11,501 bases of DNA, from contig JAQVYD010000032.1 in assembly GCA_028709105.1 (NCBI GenBank), positions 1-11,501 of the forward strand. Reading direction: 5' to 3'. This document shows, piece after piece, positions 6,858-11,501 of the stretch. The stretch is from Clostridia bacterium. GTDB taxonomy: Bacteria; Bacillota; Peptococcia; DRI-13; DTU073. The translations under genes and the position numbers were made by a program. How positions within the stretch are numbered: the first letter of the stretch is position 1; each line of letters opens with the position of its first letter. A model generated the notes under the pieces. The model had not been told where the DNA came from. It did no database searches and saw only the letters and a program-made list of their open reading frames with translations.

Positions 6858-7298
6858 CTAACCTCCAACTCCTAACCTTTTTAAAAACTCCCGATTAAAC
6901 AAAGAACGGACAGGAGCAAAATCAAGATAATTCATAATTACTCTTGTTTCAAAATTAATTCGCTTTTCCGGATTAGAGCAAAAAACAACTCTTTTATTTT
7001 TGATCACACTATATTGAAAACGCAAAGGAGCTTGATTTAAATTAAGCGAATCAATTTCTTCTGTCCCTAATATTTTGATAGCATCGAGCAAAATTTTAGT
7101 TTCAATCTGTGCATCTTGCAGGTCATCTGCCAAAAGAAAAGCAAGGTCAATATCACTTAAAGGGGTTGTTTTTCCTTCATGACCGGAACCAAATAAATAA
7201 GCAGTTACCAAATCGGGAGCATATTTCTCCAATGCTTGCCCTAATTTTTTTATTTTTTCTTCAAAATTGCTAAAATCAACTTGCTGATATTTTATCAT
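6858..7298 (-). CDS. mntA: Minimal nucleotidyltransferase antitoxin (MntA type)
   Basis: A 146-residue minimal nucleotidyltransferase (MNT). The signature GSX10DXD is complete: Gly37-Ser38, then Asp49-Ile50-Asp51 in LSDIDLAF, with Asp83 (EEIDSLNLN) in the place of the third acidic residue. In characterised systems MntA transfers AMP units from ATP to a tyrosine of HepT and so silences the toxin. The frame opens at a TTG at 7325, but the ATG at 7298 is preceded by TTGGAG at 10 bases, so I chose that start. A perfect TATAAT just upstream (7336-7341) suggests its own promoter. Base composition by eye is more A/T-rich than the housekeeping neighbours, in line with acquisition. An orphan regulatory NTase is unlikely given the adjacent HEPN gene. 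Confidence 0.86.
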   Translation of the reverse strand: MIKYQQVDFSNFEEKIKKLGQALEKYAPDLVTAYLFGSGHEGKTTPLSDIDLAFLLADDLQDAQIETKILLDAIKILGTEEIDSLNLNQAPLRFQYSVIKNKRVVFCSNPEKRINFETRVIMNYLDFAPVRSLFNREFLKRLGVGG

Positions 7299-7335
7299 CA
7301 AATATTCACTCCAAAAGATAATCAACTTCCATCTT

Positions 7336-7341
7336 ATTATA
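7336..7341 (-). promoter_or_regulatory. Candidate -10 element for the mntA-hepT pair
   Basis: Minus-strand TATAAT lies 37 bases before the mntA ATG, giving a predicted start near 7329. No good -35 is seen at 16-18 bases; a TTGACA exists at 7380-7386 region but 39 bases away, too far to pair. It may be a weak or activator-dependent promoter. Confidence 0.35.
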
Positions 7342-7366
7342 TCCCATCAATAGTTAAAATTCTACC

Positions 7367-7384
7367 GGTGTGTCTTGGTGTGTC
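7367..7384. repeat. Direct repeat GGTGTGTC at the ispD end
   Basis: GGTGTGTC occurs at 7367-7374 and 7377-7384, period 10 bases, one helical turn. The second copy overlaps the ispD stop codon. It marks the boundary between the conserved ispD gene and the inserted mntA-hepT module. It could be an operator half-site pair or a trace of insertion. Confidence 0.45.
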
Positions 7385-8081
7385 AACAACCCCGTCTCCT
7401 TGACACCCTCTCTCGCAAATATACGAGGTCTTCCGGAGTCGTAATCTTCAGATTATCATAATCGCCCTGCACTACAAAAACAGGCACCCCCAGCCTCTCC
7501 ACTAATGAAGCATCATCAGTCCCCACCCATCCTGCAGCTTGAGCTTCCTGATAAGCTTTAACAAGCACTTCTTTTTTAAACACCTGAGGAGTCTGTATTT
7601 GCCACAAAGCCTTACGCGGAGGAGTCTCTTGCACCATAAAATCGTCCTTAACCACCTTAATCGTATCCTTAGCCGGTACCCCTACTATTGCCGCACCCTT
7701 TTCAAAAGCCGCCCTCAGCACATCCGTAATCACCGGAGTAGAAACAAGTGGTCTTACCCCATCATGAACAACTACCCATTCTATATCTTCAGCTAAAGCT
7801 AAAAGCCCCTGATAAACAGAATCTTGACGTTCTTTCCCCCCGGAAACAATCTTCGTAACTTTAGCAAAACCATACTTATTAATAATCTTTTGCCGGCAAT
7901 AATCTATAAATTCCTCTTGAGTCACCACTATAATATTATCAATTAAAGGATGACTCTGAAATTGATCAAGAGTATAAGCCAAAAGAGGGCGGCCATTAAT
8001 CTCTAAAAACTGTTTGCTGACACGCCCTCCGATTCTTTTCCCCTGCCCGGCAGAAAGTATTAACGCAGAAACCTTAGCCAA
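7383..8081 (-). CDS. ispD: 2-C-methyl-D-erythritol 4-phosphate cytidylyltransferase (IspD)
   Basis: Third enzyme of the MEP pathway; it joins CTP and methylerythritol 4-phosphate to give CDP-methylerythritol and pyrophosphate. The 232-residue protein begins with the nucleotide-binding loop LSAGQGKRIGG (9-19) followed by Lys23 (SKQF), the expected catalytic residues. VHDGVRPLVS (105-114) and TDDASLVERLG carry the metal and substrate ligands. The longest frame opens at 8132, but that would put 17 unrelated residues before the normal N-terminus. GAGGTGG directly abuts an ATG at 8087 and stands 6 bases before a TTG at 8081, which gives MAKVSALIL, matching the family, so I chose the TTG. It overlaps the yacL stop by 8 bases. 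Confidence 0.95.
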   Translation of the reverse strand: MAKVSALILSAGQGKRIGGRVSKQFLEINGRPLLAYTLDQFQSHPLIDNIIVVTQEEFIDYCRQKIINKYGFAKVTKIVSGGKERQDSVYQGLLALAEDIEWVVVHDGVRPLVSTPVITDVLRAAFEKGAAIVGVPAKDTIKVVKDDFMVQETPPRKALWQIQTPQVFKKEVLVKAYQEAQAAGWVGTDDASLVERLGVPVFVVQGDYDNLKITTPEDLVYLRERVSRRRGC

Positions 8082-9198
8082 TGGCATCCACCTCATACAA
8101 AGTTCTACTATCATTATATTTAGGTTTTGCAAAAATCATCCGTCCGGCTGCAGTTTGCAAAACGCTAGTAACCACAACATAAATGGTCTGATTAATATGT
8201 TTTTTCCCGGCATCCACCACAATCATCGTCCCGTCATCAAGATAACCAATGCCCTGTTTAGATTCTTTGCCATCTTTAATAATCTGCACCACCATTTCTT
8301 CGCCCGGAAGAAAGACCGGTTTTAAAGCATTAGCCAACTCATTAAGATTAAGCACCCGAATACCCTGAAGTTCAGCAACTTTGTTCAAGTTATAATCATT
8401 GGTAAAAATATCCGCGCCTAAAACTTGGGCTAATTTCACCAGTTTGCTATCCACTTCCTGTATATCCGGAAAATCCTGTTCATAAATCCGAACCCGCGCA
8501 ATCAATTCTTTGCGCATTTTATTAAGAATATCCAATCCCCGTCTGCCCCTATTTCTTTTTAACTGATCCGAAGAATCAGCGATATGACGTAATTCTTCCA
8601 GCACAAACCCCGGGATGACCAAATCCCCCTCCACAAAGCCACTTTTGCAAATGTCAGCGATCCGGCCATCAATAATCACACTTGTATCAAGCACCTTGTA
8701 TAACCGCCCGGCTTCAAATTTAGCAGAAGCAGATTTATCCTTATCCTTTCCGCCAAACTTAGGGAAAATATTAAAGATATTTAATAATTCCTCTTTCTTT
8801 TTATAACCAAGACTAAGCCCTAAATAACCAAACAAAATACTGCAAAAAATAGTCATATAGCTGCCTACAAAAGGAATTCGGGCAAGGGAAGAGCCTAATA
8901 AACTAGCAATGATAAGTCCGATAATCAGACCGATAGCCGCCCCTATCAAATCGCCCAAAGGCATCTTTTGCAATTTTTTTTCGATCCACTCTGTCATCTG
9001 CACAACCTTAGTGATAAGCCTTGGTGCAAAACTATAACCTAATAAACCTAATACTATACCGGGTAATATAATAATCGTCATCCGCAAAATAACGTTAGAC
9101 GCAACTAGCCAACCACTATTCAACAAAGCATAGCCTATGGAAAGGCCTCCTGCCAAAAAAAATAAGACCACAATTACTCGGGCTACTTTCCTAAACAA
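8074..9198 (-). CDS. yacL: Membrane PIN-TRAM domain protein (YacL family)
   Basis: A 374-residue membrane protein of the conserved YacL family, whose cellular role is not established; the domains suggest a membrane-bound nuclease with an RNA-binding module. Four hydrophobic segments lie at about residues 8-28, 34-56, 85-104 and 111-132. A cytoplasmic PIN domain follows (about 167-290) with acidic site residues Asp171 (VLDTSVIIDGR), Glu201/202 (LEELRHIAD), Asp263 and Asp268 (ADIFTNDYN). A TRAM domain ends the protein (about 294-360). The frame opens at 9240, but AAAGGGGGTG stands at proper distance before the TTG at 9198, and the normal family length (366 in B. subtilis) agrees. It opens the operon, directly after its own promoter and the carD terminator. 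Confidence 0.93.
   Translation of the reverse strand: MFRKVARVIVVLFFLAGGLSIGYALLNSGWLVASNVILRMTIIILPGIVLGLLGYSFAPRLITKVVQMTEWIEKKLQKMPLGDLIGAAIGLIIGLIIASLLGSSLARIPFVGSYMTIFCSILFGYLGLSLGYKKKEELLNIFNIFPKFGGKDKDKSASAKFEAGRLYKVLDTSVIIDGRIADICKSGFVEGDLVIPGFVLEELRHIADSSDQLKRNRGRRGLDILNKMRKELIARVRIYEQDFPDIQEVDSKLVKLAQVLGADIFTNDYNLNKVAELQGIRVLNLNELANALKPVFLPGEEMVVQIIKDGKESKQGIGYLDDGTMIVVDAGKKHINQTIYVVVTSVLQTAAGRMIFAKPKYNDSRTLYEVDAIG
8088..8094 (-). promoter_or_regulatory. Ribosome binding site deciding the ispD start
   Basis: Minus-strand GAGGTGG has zero spacing to the ATG at 8087 and 6 bases to the TTG at 8081. It sits inside the yacL 3' end and couples the two genes. Confidence 0.55.
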
Positions 9199-9203
9199 AT
9201 TTT

Positions 9204-9213
9204 CACCCCCTTT
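9204..9213 (-). promoter_or_regulatory. Ribosome binding site fixing the yacL start at TTG
   Basis: Minus-strand AAAGGGGGTG ends 5 bases before the TTG at 9198. It lies within the frame opened at 9240, so the upstream codons are untranslated leader. Confidence 0.65.
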
Positions 9214-9229
9214 ATAACCTGCTTTAATT

Positions 9230-9258
9230 ATTATACGCAAGCATTCTTATTTAAGCAA
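9230..9258 (-). promoter_or_regulatory. Sigma-A type promoter of the yacL-to-rlmB operon
   Basis: On the minus strand, TTGCTT (9253-9258) is followed after 17 bases by a perfect TATAAT (9230-9235). Predicted start is near 9223, giving a leader of about 25 bases. It lies immediately after the carD terminator, so the yacL operon needs it. Confidence 0.65.
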
Positions 9259-9277
9259 GTTGACAAGATTTCCCCCT

Positions 9278-9312
9278 AAAAAGATAAAGGCGCCCCGAAC
9301 TGACGCCTTTAT
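9278..9312 (-). terminator. Intrinsic terminator of carD
   Basis: A perfect 9-bp stem (ATAAAGGCG at 9284-9292 with CGCCTTTAT at 9304-9312) encloses an 11-base loop and is followed on the minus strand by a five-T run (9278-9282). It starts two bases after the carD stop codon and separates carD from yacL. Confidence 0.85.
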
Positions 9313-9313
9313 G

Positions 9314-9790
9314 TTATGCTAAATATTGTTGGAGAAGATTTTTAATATGGTCTTCCTCCTCGTCCTTAGCCAAAACCAATTCACTCAGTAAAATCTGGCG
9401 TGCACTATCCAGCATTTTCTTTTCGCCGGTAGAAAGTCCTTTTTCTTTATCTCTCGACGCAAGATTCCTTACTACTTCAGCTAAATCATAAATATTACCG
9501 CCTTTGATTTTTTCCATATTGTTCCTATATCTTCTATTCCAATTATTAGACATAGGCGAATCCTCTTGCTGAAGAACATTAAAAACCTTTCTAACCTCCT
9601 CACCATTAATTACCTTTCTTAAGCCGATTGTATCAACATTATTGATCGGAACCATTACTTTCATTTCACCGATCGGCATCCGTAAAACATAATAATTACG
9701 CTTCTCCCCTAAGATTTCCTTTTCTTCGATCCCTTCAATAATGCCCGCTCCGTGCATAGGATAAACAATTTTATCCCCTATTTCAAACAT
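9314..9790 (-). CDS. carD: CarD/CdnL-family RNA polymerase-binding regulator
   Basis: A 158-residue protein of the CarD/CdnL/TRCF-RID family. These proteins bind the beta subunit of RNA polymerase and stabilise open promoter complexes, in studied cases including rRNA promoters; that role here is inferred. The RNA polymerase-interaction domain covers about residues 1-62, starting MFEIGDKIVYPMHGAGII. A helical C-terminal domain follows, with a tryptophan (Trp84 in SNNWNRRYR) in the place of the DNA-minor-groove residue of the family, and LSTGEKKMLDSARQILLSEL (119-138). The ATG at 9790 has GGGGGGTGA close upstream. It forms its own unit: two tandem promoters upstream and a strong terminator downstream. 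It lies where disA/yacL stand in Bacillus. Confidence 0.93.
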   Translation of the reverse strand: MFEIGDKIVYPMHGAGIIEGIEEKEILGEKRNYYVLRMPIGEMKVMVPINNVDTIGLRKVINGEEVRKVFNVLQQEDSPMSNNWNRRYRNNMEKIKGGNIYDLAEVVRNLASRDKEKGLSTGEKKMLDSARQILLSELVLAKDEEEDHIKNLLQQYLA

Positions 9791-9829
9791 AGTCTTTCAC
9801 CCCCCAGTCCCAAGAGAGCTGATAGTACT

Positions 9830-9858
9830 ATTTTAACAAAAATAAACTTGCATGTCAA
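9830..9858 (-). promoter_or_regulatory. Proximal carD promoter
   Basis: On the minus strand, a consensus TTGACA (9853-9858) is followed by 17 bases and TAAAAT (9830-9835). The -10 is preceded by TGT, an extended -10. Predicted start is about 9823, giving a leader of about 33 bases to the carD ATG. Confidence 0.7.
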
Positions 9859-9866
9859 AAATATTT

Positions 9867-9896
9867 ATTATATATCATTGTCCCCCAGATAGTCAA
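9867..9896 (-). promoter_or_regulatory. Distal carD promoter
   Basis: On the minus strand, TTGACT (9891-9896) is separated by 18 bases from TATAAT (9867-9872). It stands in tandem about 37 bases upstream of the proximal promoter. Its -35 overlaps an imperfect direct repeat (9889-9910). Confidence 0.6.
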
Positions 9897-9910
9897 CAAC
9901 TATTCAACAA
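9889..9910. repeat. Imperfect tandem 11-base repeat in the carD regulatory region
   Basis: ATAGTCAACAA (9889-9899) and CTATTCAACAA (9900-9910) match at 9 of 11 positions, a helical-turn spacing. The first copy covers the -35 of the distal carD promoter. It is a possible regulator site; no factor can be named. Confidence 0.35.
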
Positions 9911-9928
9911 ACTTCTGCTTCGCCTACA

Positions 9929-9958
9929 TTGACAAAATAAGAGATTTTTCAGTATAAT
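9929..9958 (+). promoter_or_regulatory. Consensus sigma-A promoter of the small cysteine-rich gene
   Basis: TTGACA (9929-9934) is followed by 18 bases and TATAAT (9953-9958), both perfect consensus hexamers. Predicted start is near 9965, 35 bases before the TTG start of the gene. The promoter is divergent from the carD promoters in the same 200-base region. Confidence 0.8.
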
Positions 9959-9984
9959 AGCCTTAGGATATTAAGATACGAAAT

Positions 9985-9993
9985 AAAGGGGTG
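9985..9993 (+). promoter_or_regulatory. Ribosome binding site of the small cysteine-rich gene
   Basis: AAAGGGGTG overlaps the GTG at 9991 and stands 6 bases before the in-frame TTG at 10000. The GTG cannot be both Shine-Dalgarno and start, so the TTG is preferred. Confidence 0.6.
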
Positions 9994-9999
9994 TTCATA

Positions 10000-10395
10000 T
10001 TGGCACAATTTAATTGCCAAGACTTTGAGAAAACTGTATCTACCTATCTACTTCGTCATCAAAGTATTTTAGACCTTCTGGCTAAATGTCAAGAGTCATC
10101 GGCACGAACTAATCGCGCCGTAACAAAATCCGTAACAAATTGTGGCTGTATAAACATCAATGCTCAGAAACAACCTTTCCCACCTGAAGCAGATCTGCAA
10201 GACCTGAAAAAATTTTTTTCCAGCCACCTCCATGGTGAGCTTTGCGCTGCCTGCCGAGAGATCATTATTGATGAACTTGGCAAAAATTTATTTTATATAA
10301 CTGCTCTCTGCAATACACTGGGGATTAGTTTAGAAGAAATTATAAAAGAGGAAAATAACAAGGTAAAAACTTTAGGCAGATTTAATTTAACTTAA
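10000..10395 (+). CDS. Small cysteine-rich protein of unknown function, MazG-like C-terminus
   Basis: I do not recognise a named family with certainty. The 131-residue soluble protein, with no signal peptide or membrane segment, has seven cysteines. They include CGC (Cys48, Cys50), CAAC (Cys82, Cys85) and Cys104, a spacing that could hold zinc or an iron-sulfur cluster. The N-terminal part (8-46) looks helical. The C-terminal part, ELGKNLFYITALCNTLGISL (92-111), resembles the helix pair of MazG-type NTP pyrophosphatases, but the Asp expected after ELG is Lys, and CAAC stands near the acidic helix, so it is probably not an active enzyme of that type. The TTG at 10000 is preferred over the GTG at 9991, which overlaps the Shine-Dalgarno. 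It has its own consensus promoter and terminator and is the only plus-strand gene here, between carD and radA. Confidence 0.8.
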   Translation: MAQFNCQDFEKTVSTYLLRHQSILDLLAKCQESSARTNRAVTKSVTNCGCININAQKQPFPPEADLQDLKKFFSSHLHGELCAACREIIIDELGKNLFYITALCNTLGISLEEIIKEENNKVKTLGRFNLT

Positions 10396-10438
10396 GCTAA
10401 AGGGGAAACATAAAATTATAATAAAGATATTTTAATCT

Positions 10439-10469
10439 TAAAAACGCCGGAATAATTACGGCGTTTTTA
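10439..10469. terminator. Bidirectional intrinsic terminator between the small gene and radA
   Basis: An 11-bp stem (TAAAAACGCCG at 10439-10449 with CGGCGTTTTTA at 10459-10469) has a 9-base loop. It gives a five-T run on the plus strand (10464-10468) and on the minus strand (10440-10444), so it can end both convergent transcripts. The radA stop codon (10467-10469) is part of it. Confidence 0.85.
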
Positions 10470-11501
10470 TACTAAAACAAGACCCAGCGCCTCTTGAAGA
10501 GTCCTTACTTCGCTAATCTCCAAACCTTCATTTTCAGCCCGAGAACAGCTCGACTTACTGCCATAAGGAATCAAAGCATGAGAAAACCCTAACTTTTTAG
10601 CCTCATGGAGACGCTTTCCCACAAAAGGAATACTTCTTATTTCCCCGGTCAGGCCCACCTCCCCCATCACCACAAGATTAGGTAAACAAGGTCTGTTTTT
10701 TAAGCTTGAAGCCAAAGCAACAGCAATGGCTAAATCTAAAGCCGGCTCCTGTATTTTGATACCGCCGACAATATTGACATACGCATCTTGCTGGCTAAGA
10801 TTTAAACCTACTCTTTTTTCTAAAACCGCCATCAGTAAATTAACCCGGTTATAGTCAGCACCCGTAGCCATCCGTCGCGGCTGTCCAAAAGCACTATGAC
10901 TAACTAAAGCCTGAATTTCTACTAATAAAGGACGTGTACCTTCAATACTGGCTACCACCACAGAACCAGGTGAGCCTACGGGCCTTTCCGCCAAAAAGGC
11001 CTCGGAAGGATTAGTCACTTCAACTAAACCTTCATTTTGCATCTCAAAAACACCTAATTCAAAAGTAGAACCGAAACGATTTTTAATGGCTCGCAAAATC
11101 CGATACTGATGATGCCGCTCCCCTTCAAAATACAAAACCGCATCAACCATATGTTCTAATACTCTAGGTCCGGCGATACTCCCCTCTTTCGTCACATGCC
11201 CTACAATAATCAGCGGAATATTCAACCCTTTCGCCAAGGCTGCCAATCTACCCGTAGCCTCCTTAATCTGCCCAATACTACCCAGAGCGGAAGACAACTC
11301 ACTACAAAAAACTGTTTGAATAGAATCGACAATTACCAAAGCAGGCTGCAAAGTCTCAATCTCCTGTTCCAGTAAATCGAGAGCAGTCTCTGACCAAATA
11401 AAAAGATGCTCTGCCTGCAAACCTAAACGAGAAGCCCTCATTTTAATCTGTTGTGCAGATTCTTCACCCGAAACATATAAAACCTTTTCTGCCCTCTCCG
11501 C
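10467..11501 (-). CDS. radA: DNA repair protein RadA (Sms), 5' end outside the window
   Basis: RadA is a RecA-like ATPase and DnaB-type helicase that extends recombination intermediates by branch migration. 344 residues are visible; the reading frame stays open to the right edge, so the zinc finger and Walker A region (about 110 residues, by family length of about 458) lie outside. The frame upstream of the ATG at 11441 encodes VLYVSGEESAQQIKMRASRL, a typical RadA core, so that ATG is internal. Walker B is LVIVD (55-59), the RadA-specific KNRFG motif is at 140-144, and the C-terminal Lon-like domain (about 170-344) includes IVGGIKIQEPALDLAIAVAL. The stop lies in the bidirectional terminator. 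radA converges with the small cysteine-rich gene, so it is not cotranscribed with carD or yacL. Confidence 0.96.
   Translation of the reverse strand, partial: AERAEKVLYVSGEESAQQIKMRASRLGLQAEHLFIWSETALDLLEQEIETLQPALVIVDSIQTVFCSELSSALGSIGQIKEATGRLAALAKGLNIPLIIVGHVTKEGSIAGPRVLEHMVDAVLYFEGERHHQYRILRAIKNRFGSTFELGVFEMQNEGLVEVTNPSEAFLAERPVGSPGSVVVASIEGTRPLLVEIQALVSHSAFGQPRRMATGADYNRVNLLMAVLEKRVGLNLSQQDAYVNIVGGIKIQEPALDLAIAVALASSLKNRPCLPNLVVMGEVGLTGEIRSIPFVGKRLHEAKKLGFSHALIPYGSKSSCSRAENEGLEISEVRTLQEALGLVLV

Noticed and set aside
7336..7386. TTGACA near the ispD stop paired with TATAAT as a full promoter for mntA
   Set aside because: The two hexamers are 39 bases apart, far beyond the 16-18 base window, so only the -10 was kept.
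7539..7796. Plus-strand open frame inside ispD
   Set aside because: Shadow of ispD; low-complexity translation without support.
8014..8325. Plus-strand open frame across the ispD/yacL junction
   Set aside because: Antisense to two conserved genes, with no ribosome binding site or domain; a chance open frame.

Overview
The window reads as chromosomal DNA from a low-to-moderate G+C member of the Firmicutes, most likely a clostridial or Peptococcaceae-type endospore former. The evidence is gene content and order. On the minus strand, read from high to low coordinates, it carries radA, carD, yacL (PIN-TRAM), ispD, ispF, gltX, cysE, cysS, mrnC, rlmB and sigH, which is the core of the Bacillus/Clostridium radA-to-sigH neighbourhood. 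Strong Shine-Dalgarno sites, many GTG/TTG starts and consensus sigma-A promoters agree with this. Assignment below class level is inference.

Right part (about 9241-11501): the 3' three quarters of radA (minus) runs off the right edge. It converges on a plus-strand monocistronic gene (10000-10395) for a small cysteine-rich protein that I do not recognise by name. The two genes share a bidirectional hairpin terminator. Upstream of the small gene lies a divergent control region with a near-perfect plus-strand promoter and two tandem minus-strand promoters for carD. carD ends at a clear intrinsic terminator, followed by a new promoter for yacL. The disA gene that sits between radA and yacL in Bacillus is absent here.

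Central operon (about 1012-9198): yacL, ispD, an MntA/HepT-type nucleotidyltransferase-HEPN toxin-antitoxin pair, ispF, gltX, cysE, cysS, mrnC and rlmB follow one another on the minus strand with short gaps or overlaps. I see no convincing internal terminator. The genes combine isoprenoid precursor synthesis (IspD, IspF), Glu and Cys tRNA charging with cysteine synthesis (GltX, CysS, CysE), and 23S rRNA processing and modification (MrnC, RlmB). The toxin-antitoxin pair splits the usual ispD-ispF adjacency and has its own candidate -10 element.

Left part (1-1011): a 203-base gap between rlmB and sigH, where yacP would sit in Bacillus, contains a sigma-A type promoter with an inverted repeat over its -35 box. 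sigH follows. After sigH a new promoter and a hairpin start a transcription unit that leaves the window. Four start sites show a Shine-Dalgarno core directly abutting or overlapping an ATG/GTG with an in-frame TTG 6-9 bases downstream, or a similarly displaced start; in such cases I moved the start and say so.

No CRISPR array, insertion sequence, rRNA or tRNA gene was seen.
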